Below, in pieces: positions 54,442 to 63,551 of a stretch of DNA of 64,000 nt. This DNA comes from Helicobacter sp. MIT 05-5293 (GTDB lineage Bacteria; Campylobacterota; Campylobacteria; Campylobacterales; Helicobacteraceae). Each line of letters opens with the position of its first letter. Position 1 is the stretch's first letter. The translations under genes were made by a program, and so were the position numbers. Below the pieces are notes generated by a model that was not told where the DNA came from, ran no database searches, and saw nothing but the letters and a program-made list of their open reading frames with translations. The stretch lies in the NCBI RefSeq assembly GCF_000765665.2, contig NZ_JROZ02000001.1, positions 839,136 through 903,135 of the forward strand. Reading direction: 5' to 3'.

Positions 54442-57400
54442 TTAGCAAACACAATGCCTATCTAAGCCATAGAGTGCATATACTTCTTTGTCAAGCTCTT
54501 TTTGTAAGTTTTCTAAATCAGAGGTATTATCTTTATATGCTTCAAATTTTTCTTTTTGTAGTCTAAAGGCTTTGCCAAATATAACTTTAAAAGCTTGAAG
54601 TTGTTGAGCAGTAGGGATTACAATAGGTAATTGTCGAAAATCATTAATTTGCAGATTCACACTTGCATTAACAAAAGTCTTAAGATACTCATACATAAAG
54701 GTTGAATTTAGCACTGACACAAAATAAGATATGGGTAAATTACACAAAGTATATAAACTCATACTCGCTACATCATTAATGGTAGATTCTTTAAATCGAC
54801 ATTTAATAAACTGCCCTTCTTCATAATGTAAGACATTATTCCAACAAAAACCCTCCTTGAAATAAAATTGTGGGTTTCTCACCACAGGCATACCATTACC
54901 TTTTTTACCTGAATTTGTCCTCAAAAAACGGACGTTTTCCTTGCTCCACGCAATATAAAAAGGTGTAGGAAGATACCATCTATTGCCATTTTTATCACCT
55001 TTATCATAGGGGACATAACAGGCTTTAGATTCTATGCCTTCTTGTTTTTCTTCTTCGCTTAAAGATTCTACATTAGCAATCAAACTCTCATCTATAATCT
55101 TATATAAAAATCCCTGCCCCCATACATCTCTGCCGTATTTAGCCTTTGCTTGAGTAAAAATATCTTGCACCTCACTTTCATTGAGTGATTCTAAATACGC
55201 CAAAGCCTCTTTTTTACTTGTTAGCTCTAATCCTAAATCCCTTTGCACTCTTTTTTCTTTACAAAGCTTCTCTGCCCTCTTTTCTTTACATCTTAAGGCT
55301 TCTTTAGAGTTAGCCTTATAGGCTACATATTTACCATTGTCTGCAGTAGCAAGTCCTTGCCCACCATCAGTGATAAGTCCAAGTAATGTAACATCACCGG
55401 GCTTTAGCGAATTTCTATAATACTCTAGGGCATTGCGGTTTTTTTCTATATCTCTAGAAGTCTTAATCTTTACCCACCAATTTTGCATTAGAGATTTTAT
55501 CTTTTGATTATACTTATTATAAATGGCTAGATTGGCTTGATTGGGGGTAAATATGACAAGATTATTAGATTCTTTATACAAAGATTGCTTAAAGTGATAA
55601 TACATAGGCAAATCAAAGCTTTTCCTCGCATCGATAAAAAGACAATCTGTTGTCTTCTCATAAGGAATTTTACTCAATTGTGTAATACAAGTATCCACCA
55701 TAGCTGCTTCGAAAGGATTAGCACTATCACAAATAAAATGCAAGGTATTTTTCAAAATTAATTGTCGTAAGTTACTTTTAGTCTGTATCGTCCAAAAAGT
55801 TTTGGGAGTAATTAAACACAATACACCGCTTGGTTTTAAAAGCTCATAAGAACTAAAAAAAGCATGGTTGTAGGCATCATCAAAAAAACCTTGTTGTTTT
55901 TCTAATATGGGTTTGTTTTTTTGATAGACTTTACTGCCTTTATTTGAAATATAAGGAGGATTACCGATACAAATATCAAAAGATTCTACCCCAAACATCA
56001 GCTCACTATCAAAAAATTCTGCATTCTTTGGAGTGTCAAATGGATTATAACTTGCTAACGGGTGAGTATCCCCGCTAGACAAAACAAGATTGTCAAAGAT
56101 TCTATTTTTAATAGCTTGAAACTGCCCTTTTAACTTTGGCTTATTGGCTGTAGGCAGGAAATATGCTTTGCGTATTTCCTTTAGGTCTTTTTTATCTTTT
56201 TCATAACCATCATAATCCATAACATCTTCTAATTTTACAAAACTATTAGCACAAACAAATTTGAATTCTAAGTTAGGCAATGGGGGTAGATTTGAGCTTG
56301 ATTGCAACTCCACAATAAGGGAAAGAAAACATCGAAGTCTTGAGATTTCTGTCGCTATATTTTGTATATCTACACCATAAATTTGAGATTCTATTATAGA
56401 AAGCTTACATTCATAACGACTACGTGTATCACCTAATTGTTCTTGAAGAGAAATAATCTCATGCAAGATTCCCATAGGAAAAGCCCCACTCCCACAAAAC
56501 AAATCTAGTATTTTTAAAGAATTTAAAGCTTCTAGAATCCGCTTCTTATCTTGTATGACTAAAGAGATTGATTGACTTTGATCTTTAGCAGTTTGAAGCA
56601 GAGAATCTATGGAAGCATGTAAATCAGGAAGCTTGTGTTTAAGAGATTGGGCTATCGCATTTTTACACATAAAGCTTACAATATGTCTAGGCGTATAAAA
56701 GCTCCCTGTAGCTTTGCGTATATTGGTAGTATCATCAAGAGTAGGATCTATTTCTGCCAAAAGATTCTCAAATATTTGCCCCAACATCTCTGGGTCAAGG
56801 CTAACCTGTGTGTCTTCTGGCGAAGATTCATCAATGGTAAAATGATAATTTTCTAAGATACTAAATAGATCTTTAAAAATATAATCAGGTATAGCTATAC
56901 GAGAGAAAGTGCCAAATGCACTTTCTTGGCAACAATCAAGTGGGCTAGGAGCAAAAAGTCCTCCATTTAAAAATGGGATTGATGCAAAAAGCGCGTTATT
57001 TGATATATGAGATTTTCGCTCATCTACTTTAGTATTTAAGACTTCAAAAAAGAGTGGTATTAGAGTTTTTTGGTAGTAATCTTTTTGCACATCAAAAATA
57101 GAATTTGGAATGATACCTAACTCTTTCAAAAAGCGAATAAAAAGGATTCTTCCTAATAATTTAATACTAAATTCTTTTACATTTTGAATATTTAGCTCTG
57201 GAGCTTTAATATTTTCACAAAAAACATCAAAAACCTTTTTGATTTCTTTATAAAAATCTTTATTTAAAGGCTCGGTGCTAAAGGCTTTTTGCAAAGATTC
57301 TAAGGATTTTTGCTCTTTATCTATAAAGTCTTGTAGCTGGGTTTTAGCGGTTTTGATCTTCTCATGTCCTAGCACGAAGCTTTGGCGGCGGAAATTCGAG

Positions 57401-57780
57401 AAAGTTTGGCGATTTGCTTCATAGTCATAGCCTCTACTTACAAGGCTTAGGCGAAACTCTTGTGAATCTTCCTCGTAAAATACCGCAAGCACCGCATCAA
57501 AAGTGCTAGTTTTAAGGATTGAGGCTATCTCCTTATGTAGCCCTACTTTGGCATTGATAGAGCGAGTCTTAAACGCATACACGCAGAGATTTCGTTGAGA
57601 ATCAAGCATGATAGGCTCACACACTTGTGTATAAGACTTGATAATGTTCCCCTCGTGATAGTTGTAAGAGGCTTCACTTTTGATATGGATATGATGCCCA
57701 AAAGATTGCGTGATAAAATCCCTAAAATGCGCATAACTATACGGCTGGCTAAGGAAAGTTTCTAATTCTGTCGCGCTCAT
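54442..57780 (-). CDS. Eco57I-like N6-adenine DNA methyltransferase with C-terminal specificity domain
   Basis: A 1,112-residue protein. An N-terminal helical domain (to about 340) leads to FYTPRHIVSFMC (361-372), SAM-binding motif I DLFCGSGAF (426-434) and catalytic NPPY (607-610), so it methylates adenine N6. Residues about 700-1112 are a TaqI-like specificity region; residues 950-980 are encoded by the 94-bp repeat, after which 132 residues can be swapped with the silent cassette. The ATG overlaps the helicase stop (TAATG). A nuclease motif is not seen, so cutting probably depends on the partner helicase protein. Confidence 0.88.
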   Translation of the reverse strand: MSATELETFLSQPYSYAHFRDFITQSFGHHIHIKSEASYNYHEGNIIKSYTQVCEPIMLDSQRNLCVYAFKTRSINAKVGLHKEIASILKTSTFDAVLAVFYEEDSQEFRLSLVSRGYDYEANRQTFSNFRRQSFVLGHEKIKTAKTQLQDFIDKEQKSLESLQKAFSTEPLNKDFYKEIKKVFDVFCENIKAPELNIQNVKEFSIKLLGRILFIRFLKELGIIPNSIFDVQKDYYQKTLIPLFFEVLNTKVDERKSHISNNALFASIPFLNGGLFAPSPLDCCQESAFGTFSRIAIPDYIFKDLFSILENYHFTIDESSPEDTQVSLDPEMLGQIFENLLAEIDPTLDDTTNIRKATGSFYTPRHIVSFMCKNAIAQSLKHKLPDLHASIDSLLQTAKDQSQSISLVIQDKKRILEALNSLKILDLFCGSGAFPMGILHEIISLQEQLGDTRSRYECKLSIIESQIYGVDIQNIATEISRLRCFLSLIVELQSSSNLPPLPNLEFKFVCANSFVKLEDVMDYDGYEKDKKDLKEIRKAYFLPTANKPKLKGQFQAIKNRIFDNLVLSSGDTHPLASYNPFDTPKNAEFFDSELMFGVESFDICIGNPPYISNKGSKVYQKNKPILEKQQGFFDDAYNHAFFSSYELLKPSGVLCLITPKTFWTIQTKSNLRQLILKNTLHFICDSANPFEAAMVDTCITQLSKIPYEKTTDCLFIDARKSFDLPMYYHFKQSLYKESNNLVIFTPNQANLAIYNKYNQKIKSLMQNWWVKIKTSRDIEKNRNALEYYRNSLKPGDVTLLGLITDGGQGLATADNGKYVAYKANSKEALRCKEKRAEKLCKEKRVQRDLGLELTSKKEALAYLESLNESEVQDIFTQAKAKYGRDVWGQGFLYKIIDESLIANVESLSEEEKQEGIESKACYVPYDKGDKNGNRWYLPTPFYIAWSKENVRFLRTNSGKKGNGMPVVRNPQFYFKEGFCWNNVLHYEEGQFIKCRFKESTINDVASMSLYTLCNLPISYFVSVLNSTFMYEYLKTFVNASVNLQINDFRQLPIVIPTAQQLQAFKVIFGKAFRLQKEKFEAYKDNTSDLENLQKELDKEVYALYGLDRHCVC
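54840..54933 (-). repeat. 94-bp inverted repeat, arm 2 (inside the methyltransferase gene)
   Basis: Reverse complement of 53724-53817 with no mismatch. It begins at the codons for NVRFLR and ends within those for FCWN. Recombination with arm 1 keeps the reading frame. Confidence 0.93.
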
Positions 57781-60700
57781 TATGAATCCTTTTGAGTGCG
57801 GGTAGTTTCAATCGGAAATGCAGTGAGGCTGATTTGAATCTGTGGCTGTTGGGTATCGCTTGGGCTAGATTCTTTGCCTTGTGTGTGCGAGGTAGAATCT
57901 AGCTCGGGGAGATTACGCGCTAAAGCATAAAGTGTGTCTGTGAGATTCTCCCTTTGTGCGTTTTTAATATGTTTGCAGAGATTTTTATCACCTCTTTCTA
58001 TCGCTGATATGAGCTTTTGCTTGGTCGTATCATCAAGCCCTTGACAATTCTTTACTTTGGCGGTTGCATTATTCTCATCTGCGGTAAGTTTTGATTGCAA
58101 GGGAGCATTAAAATCCGTCCTACTCTCTTGTATAAGGGCATTTTTATATGAAACTAACGCCGCATTTATATGGTGATAATGCACATCACGGTTTTGAGAG
58201 CTTTTGGTGATTGGGTCATTGAGATGTGCTTTGAGGAAGTCTGCCATTTCATAAAAATCACAGCTTTGTGCATCTGGCTCTTTAAGAAGTGTTTCGCTTG
58301 GTGTGTTGATATGATAAGGTGCGAAACTATCGCGATTTTGACCTGTCTTGATATACGCAAAGCTTTGAGATTCTGTAATGCTTGGTGAGAGGATAAGGGA
58401 GCGGGATTTGAGCGGTAAGGACTTGATACGCGCAAACTCCTCTTTATCTTGCTCATAGAGGTCTTTTAAATCTTTTTTATAAAGCGTATCCTTACTTTGC
58501 TCTTCTTTAGATTCTAAACTGATGAAGATTTTCTTACTCCCGACTTCCTCCTCATCATCATAAATCGCAGAATCTTCGCCCAAAGTATAGTGAAAGCTTT
58601 GCAGTTTGCTTGAAGCAATCGCATTGATATTGATAATCCTATCGGCAAGATTAGTAGGCTTAAAATTATAAATATAAATCTTATCAAAACTCGTGCCTAT
58701 GCGGTTTATACGCCCTATCCTTTGCATTAATCGCGTGGCATTATAAGGCGTGTCATAGTTGATAATAATATCCGCTCGGTGGAGATTCACACCCTCTGAA
58801 AGTGTATCTGTGGCGATAATGATGCGATAATCATCTTTTTGCAACTCTTTTTTGTAGTTAGCATCAAAGTTTTCTCTGATGATTTGCTCTTTATCCTCTC
58901 GATTGCTCGCATCGATTTGGAGGATTTTCTCACCTTTAAGCCTTTGAGCAAGGTATTGTGCAGTGGTTTTAGCTTCAGTAAAAAGCACGATTTTGTCCTT
59001 TGGGTGTTCCCTTAAAAATATTTCTAATCGCTCTAGTTTTGGGTCAGAATCTACCTCTTCCCATAGATGCAAAAGCTTTTCTAGGGCTTGTTTATCTTGC
59101 TTGAGTGCTGCTACAAAATCACTCTTGAAATGGTGTTTTTCAAGTGGGAAAACCTTGTCCTTGTCTAAAAACTTCTCTAAGTCCGAATCATTATCACTTA
59201 GCACTGCTTCGTAGAGCTTTTCCCGCGAATCATAGTGTTTAGGGATATGAATCTTATCCTTTTCAAAAAACATCTTAAGTAGCGCATTATGAGAGGTGAT
59301 TTGTTTCTTTAGTGTAGATTTAAATGCCTCAATACTTGAATCAAATCGCTTGAAAAGGATCTTTTGTATCAGCACTTGCAAACGCTCTGCTGTGTCTTGA
59401 TAGAAAGATTCTTTTTGGTCTTGATTGCTTTCATTTTCGTTATAAGCCGCGATAAAAGCTTGCTTGCCCTCATCTGTGAGATTAGGGAAGATAAGATAGC
59501 GTTTATAGGCAAAGCTCCCTATGGCATTTGGCTCTTGGGCAAGAAAAGCTATGGTATCTTGTGCTAAAGGCAAAGAGCTAGAATCTAGCTCATATCTTAA
59601 ATCTTGGGGATCTTGGATCGTAGGAAAGCGCAGGTTTTGCTTTTCTTTATCTCTATAAAGTGTTTCTATATCCTTGCGTGTGCGGCGAGTCATAATATGA
59701 GAAAGCAATTTATCACGCAAACTATCGGAGTTTTCCTTGAGCTTTTGGGTTTGGGCTTTGAGCTGCTCCTCTATGTCTTTTTGCTTGTGTTGGTCTGATG
59801 ATTGTAAAGCGACATTTTTTTGCTCTTGTAAGTCTTTTAATTCTTTTTTAATCTCTTCAAATTTCTTTTGACGCTCACTACAAAATCTCTCTAAATCAAT
59901 AATCCCCTCTATACCATGATGTCGTTTAGGGAGAAAAAGAGAGATTTGATGATAAATATCGCTAGGGGCGTTATTTTGCGGGGTGGCTGATAGGAGAATG
60001 ACTTTTTTACTCTTGCCTTGATAGGGCGTGCGGCAAAGCCTCTCAAGCTCATTGTAACGCTTGCCCTTGCCACTCCTAAAATTATGACTTTCATCAATGA
60101 TCACTAGCTCAATGTCAATGCACTCTGGGCGTGTGATTTTATGAATGCTATCGTGAGTAGTGATGTCGTAATTTGCAATACCTATGTCATCAAAATGTTT
60201 TTTCCATGATTTTTTAAGGCTCGGTGGGGTGCAGACAAGAATCTTCCCTGTGATAAAGCCCTCAAGGTGGCATTTTTGCGCAATAACAGAGGCGATAAGC
60301 GTCTTACCTAAACCCACAACATCGCTTAAGAAAAAGCCATTATATTTTTTCAGCTTTTCTATGCCCTCCTGCACAGCAGAGACTTGATAGTCATAGGGGG
60401 TATAGTGCTTAAAAATCCCCTTAATACTATCATCAATCTTTAGAGAATCTTCTCCAAAATGACATAAAAGGAGTTTATAGTAAATATCCTTAGGCGGGAG
60501 GATTTGCAGATAGCTTGTTTTTACGCAAGTATCAATATGAGCAGATTCTATCGGCACAGAATCCGACCAAAGCCTCTCAAACTCGGATAGGGCAAAGGCA
60601 ATATCATCAGATTCATTACTCATCAGATTAAATTCATAATTTTTCTCTAAACCATTATGGCTAAGATTCGAGCTTCCTACGATAAGTGAGCCATTATATC

Positions 60701-61296
60701 GTTGGCAACCGCTTTGTGTGTGGCTGATTTTGGGGTCGGAAGCGAAGATATAAAATTTCGCATGGACATTTTTATCTTTTACCATTTTGATTTCAAGATG
60801 ATTTTCTCTCAAAGCACATAAAAGCTCATCGATTGAAGTATCGACTTCATTGCTGTAGGTTTTTTCACCCTTTAAAATCGCTTGCTGGTGTTTGATAAAA
60901 AGCTCGCGAAAAGCCTCATCTTGATAGGCTGGATCTAAGCCTTTTTGCTCCAAATCCCACAATGTCTGATCCACATCAAGCCCTACCAAAATGCGAATTT
61001 TAAGCCTTTCATAGCCTTTGTTTTCTTGCAAGAGTGTATGTAATGCAACAAACCCACTAATGCGGAAAAACCCTATGAGAAAAGCTAGCTGCTCTATGTT
61101 TTTATCACTAAGCGCGCTCTTAAATTGGTTGAGAAGTGTGTTTCTGCCTTGATTGGTAGTAAATTTGCTATTGGGGTATAAATGCGCAATGTGTGTATTG
61201 TCGCTGGAGTGTGTGGAGAAATTTGCTAAAGAAGAGTTAAGCCCCCCCCCCCCGGAGTTTATTTTCGCCTATGATGTCTTCTAAATGTTGTTGCAT
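57780..61296 (-). CDS. Phospholipase D-type nuclease/SNF2 helicase, phase-variable, OFF as written
   Basis: ATG 61296 (MQQHLEDIIGEN) reads into a 12-base G run on this strand and stops within 3 codons. With 11 or 14 G it joins the long frame to 57780, giving about 1,171 residues. In that numbering: PLD nuclease motif HAK (178-180) with GSSN (207-210); helicase Walker A GLGKT (328-332), DESH (401-404), SAT in LLSATP, and motif VI QRIGRINR (858-865). This joins a cleaving domain to an ATP-driven translocase, and it is translationally coupled to the methyltransferase. A start at TTG 61031 would cut the N terminus but keep the PLD and helicase parts. Confidence 0.88.
61242..61253 (-). repeat. Poly-C tract (12; G on the coding strand) in the helicase gene
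   Basis: At codons 15-18 after ATG 61296. Twelve reads GCT then TAA; ten stops six codons later; eleven is fully open. Confidence 0.87.
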
Positions 61297-61386
61297 TCTC
61301 GTGCCTTTATATTGTGATACTCTAAGATTGGGATACACTCACTTTTATATAAAACATTTAGTTTTATTGGAACTTTGCCTGATATT

Positions 61387-61662
61387 TTATAGCTTATTGA
61401 TATATTTTTCTGTTACAAGGTAATTCAAATATTCAAAAAATTCATCTGCTCCAGTTGATAAATCTATTCCACCTTTATCTTCATAATCTTTACCGCCATG
61501 AATTAACATTGTTTCTGCTTCTGGTGAAAACGCTGTATTATCTCCTATTCTTGCTTCATATTCCTTTAAAACTTTACCTGCTTCTATGATTTGAAGTTTT
61601 TCTCCATTAAATTTTAAACTTATTGGTTGTTTATGTTGCTTTTTCTTCATAAAAATTATCAT
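61387..61662 (-). pseudogene. Shortened L,D-transpeptidase-fold (DUF2778/Tlde1-like) protein
   Basis: A 91-residue ORF. The start (PISLKFNGEKLQIIEAGKVL) and the end (MLIHGGKDYEDKGGIDLS, then DEFFEYL) match the opening strand and the IHGG...G(C)IDL active-site end of DUF2778-type proteins, which include interbacterial effectors that alter peptidoglycan. The middle is missing and the catalytic cysteine position in GCID is glycine here (GGID), so it should be inactive. The ORF starts right after the stop of the secreted-protein gene. The family call is by pattern and not firm. Confidence 0.5.
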
Positions 61663-62148
61663 TTAGCATGAAAAATACCATTTTGTAATTTTTATTTTAT
61701 TACCCACTCTTTCAAAAATAAATTCATCTTGGTCACCTTCAATACATGCTGCACTAACACCAAGATAAAACTTATCTTTCATTTTATTTTTATATTCAAA
61801 TGTTATATAACATGGCTTATTTGAGGTATCTCCGCAATATTCAGCAAATTTAATTTTTTTATTATCTATTGGAACAACTTTTGGCATAACTTTGCAATGA
61901 TGATATTTAACATATTCACCATAGCATAAAACTTCTTTTACAATTAAATTATATACTTCATTAAAATCAGATGTATCAACAATAGTGTATTTTGGAGAAC
62001 CACATATTTCATTATCTTCAGGATACTGTTCTGGTGGAATTAAACCCTGCTCAAATTCTCTTTCACATGGAATATCTGTCCATAATAACTCTGCATACCC
62101 TATACTTTGAAATAGAAATAATAACACTATAACTAAAATTTTTTTCAT
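61663..62148 (-). CDS. Secreted cysteine-rich protein, possible immunity partner
   Basis: A 161-residue protein with a signal peptide (MKKILVIVLLFLFQSIGYAEL) and eight cysteines in the mature part (PCERE, EICGSP, VLCYGE, HHCKVMP, EYCGD, KPCYIT, AACIEG and the terminal FSC), suited to disulfides in the periplasm. It directly precedes the transpeptidase-like ORF, as immunity genes do for periplasm-acting effectors. No homology is recognised. The immunity role is inferred from position and export only. Confidence 0.6.
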   Translation of the reverse strand: MKKILVIVLLFLFQSIGYAELLWTDIPCEREFEQGLIPPEQYPEDNEICGSPKYTIVDTSDFNEVYNLIVKEVLCYGEYVKYHHCKVMPKVVPIDNKKIKFAEYCGDTSNKPCYITFEYKNKMKDKFYLGVSAACIEGDQDEFIFERVGNKIKITKWYFSC

Positions 62149-62164
62149 TTCACACCTCTTATAT

Positions 62165-62310
62165 TTATTTATATATCATTTTTGCAGTTTGTTTCTGATT
62201 TTCAAATTCTTCATTTGTTAAGAGTATCTCTTCTGATATTTCTTGCTCTTTATCTAATTTTAATCTTTTGAATGTCGATTCTAACAATCCTTTAGATTCT
62301 AAAATCTCAT
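62165..62310 (-). pseudogene. 3' gene fragment upstream of the secreted-protein gene
   Basis: An open frame without a good start reads EILESKGLLESTFKRLKLD and a helical, charged tail ending KMIYK at a TAA (62165-62167). It looks like the C-terminal end of a larger gene whose front is lost. The stop is 17 bases before the next gene start, consistent with an old operon. Confidence 0.35.
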
Positions 62311-62586
62311 TACAAAAATGAGATCTGTCATTGCGCTTGTGTATTCGAGGGTTTTATTATGCTAAAAATTCCTATCACAAAGGGATTTGGCACACTTTTT
62401 GACACACTTGTAAAAAAACACGACCTTGCAAAAAACAAATTTAAAACAAAATCGCAAAATATTAGCGTATTTTTCAATTTTTTGCAAATTTTTGCAAAAC
62501 ACACAGCAAAGCCAATCAGCGCGGGTTTTGTCAAGGTAACCCCGAGACAGATAAAGCTACAATAGGCAAGACAAGCAAAGCGCGAT

Positions 62587-62787
62587 TCAAAAAGCCCCAA
62601 ACTTGAACCAAATAAAATTTGAGCGAGCAAGTAGCGCAATATGAGTGAATAGGAGGCACAGAGCGAGGATAATGACCAAGAGGAAAGCTTCAATACGCTT
62701 ATATCCCTTAAGGCGATGGCGCAAGAGCAAGAAAGCGGGAATACAGCGAAGAGAGGGATTATCTAAAGCCAAGAGGAAGCTCAACAT
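62587..62787 (-). CDS. Possible small membrane protein
   Basis: ATG 62787 follows an AAGGGAGA site and opens MLSFLLALDNPSLRC, with hydrophobic segments at about residues 15-25 and 33-56 and a basic loop RHRLKGYKRIE between. No family is recognised. Overlapping frames are equally open, so coding is uncertain. Confidence 0.3.
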   Translation of the reverse strand: MLSFLLALDNPSLRCIPAFLLLRHRLKGYKRIEAFLLVIILALCLLFTHIALLARSNFIWFKFGAF

Positions 62788-62932
62788 ACCATCTCCCTTC
62801 ACCCTTTTTTGCATTTTTGCACACCGCGCTTAAAAAAACGCTTTTGTTTGCAAAATATCTCACAAATCACCACAAGGCAAGTATCTTTAAAAGCAATCCC
62901 CACGCTGGTTTTGAGGATTTCGCGCGCCCTCT

Positions 62933-63058
62933 CAAATGTGGGGGGGGGTCAAAGGGCAAATGTGGGGGGGGGCATTTCAAGGCGTGAGGTGTGCGGGATT
63001 CAGTGTAGGTCAAAGGGCAAATGTGGGCAAAATGTAGGTCAAAGGGCAAAATGTGGGG
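62933..63058 (+). repeat. Imperfect G-rich direct repeats
   Basis: The unit TCAAAGGGCAAATGTGGG occurs at 62949, 63010 and, with one extra A, 63039; a half unit CAAATGTGGG precedes. Two of the units run into 9-G tracts (62940-62948 and 62964-62972). Spacings of 61 and 29 bases are irregular. Confidence 0.7.
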
Positions 63059-63166
63059 AGTTGAATGTGCGCGTGCAAACGCACAAAGTGAGGCGCAAAT
63101 GCAAAGTTTGAGCAAATACGCGAGAAAGCACTCAATAAAGAGGATTTTTTAAACAAGCAAATTTCA

Positions 63167-63283
63167 TCACTCCTTAGATTCTAGCTTTTCAATGCGCTTA
63201 CGCAAGGCATCGACATAAAACACAAGCCCGACTATCACTAGCACTTCGGCGATTTCCGCTACATATCCGATAATTTCACTCAT
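63167..63283 (-). CDS. 38-residue membrane peptide, copy 1
   Basis: ATG 63283 follows AAAAGGAGT. The peptide begins MSEIIGYVAEIAEVLVIVGL, then FYVDALRKRIEKLESKE: one transmembrane helix and a charged amphipathic tail. Nearly all of it lies on a 118-bp repeat also present at the window end. I do not recognise a family; it could be a toxin-like or holin-like peptide. Confidence 0.6.
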   Translation of the reverse strand: MSEIIGYVAEIAEVLVIVGLVFYVDALRKRIEKLESKE

Positions 63284-63287
63284 TTTT
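63170..63287 (-). repeat. 118-bp perfect direct repeat, copy 1
   Basis: Identical to 63883-64000 and includes the ribosome-site edge and all but the last codons of the 38-39 residue peptide gene. The two copies flank the HTH gene and a tiny peptide gene; copy 2 may continue beyond the window. Confidence 0.93.
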
Positions 63288-63326
63288 ACTCCTTTTATGG
63301 TAGAATCTCAACAGGACAATTTGAAA

Positions 63327-63343
63327 CCCCTCTTTACGAGGGG
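63327..63343 (-). terminator. Hairpin after the 24-residue peptide gene
   Basis: On the minus strand CCCCTC and GAGGGG pair around GTAAA, followed by TTTC, 6 bases after the peptide stop codon. Confidence 0.5.
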
Positions 63344-63348
63344 AGAAG

Positions 63349-63423
63349 CTACAAGGCTTCTAAGATTTTGATTATCAGATAGATAATCTTTAAAACTAAT
63401 ATCGTGATTACTAGCTTTTTCAT
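63349..63423 (-). CDS. 24-residue hydrophobic peptide
   Basis: ATG 63423 follows AAAGGAGATAGGACAAA. The peptide MKKLVITILVLKIIYLIIKI (then LEAL) has a basic start and a hydrophobic stretch with lysines, like membrane-acting type I toxins. A TATAAT lies about 50 bases upstream and a hairpin comes right after the stop. It is the second such peptide in this accessory region. Coding is inferred from the ribosome site and form. Confidence 0.5.
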   Translation of the reverse strand: MKKLVITILVLKIIYLIIKILEAL

Positions 63424-63472
63424 TTTGTCCTATCTCCTTTCATAAGCCGTATTATTTACTGCCTACAAAAGA

Positions 63473-63478
63473 ATTATA
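63473..63478 (-). promoter_or_regulatory. -10 box before the 24-residue peptide gene
   Basis: TATAAT on the minus strand, 49 bases before ATG 63423, in strongly AT-rich DNA downstream of the HTH gene. Confidence 0.45.
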
Positions 63479-63551
63479 ACAAATATTATACTAATAAGTC
63501 AAGTATTTAAACTAAATTTATACTATTTTTGTATAAAAATTAGCGTATTTT

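Larger units (their letters stand above)
62311..63166. other. Kilobase of doubtful coding value with G-rich repeats
   Basis: No gene is well supported. An ORF on the plus strand at 62359-62565 (68 residues, MLKIPITKGFGTLFD) has a GAGGG site, and one on the minus strand at 62587-62787 (about 66 residues, two hydrophobic segments, GGGAGA site) is possible. Base use changes sharply around 62560-63110, with purine-rich strands, two 9-G runs and repeated words. It may be decayed mobile or plasmid DNA. Confidence 0.45.

Noticed and set aside
61031..61031. TTG 61031 as the true start of the helicase
   Set aside because: An upstream ATG with a ribosome site joins through the tract and supplies a fitting N-terminal region; TTG remains possible for a weak short form.
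62328..62693. 121-residue minus-strand hydrophobic ORF
   Set aside because: It overlaps other open frames in the same DNA and has no ribosome site; hydrophobicity comes from AT- and T-rich composition.
62933..63058. CRISPR array
   Set aside because: The repeated word is short, unevenly spaced and merges with G runs; there are no spacers of equal length and no cas genes.
62809..63111. 100-residue plus-strand ORF over the G-rich repeats
   Set aside because: Its sequence (RANVGGG, RSKGKCGQN) is only the translation of the repeats; no ribosome site or domain.
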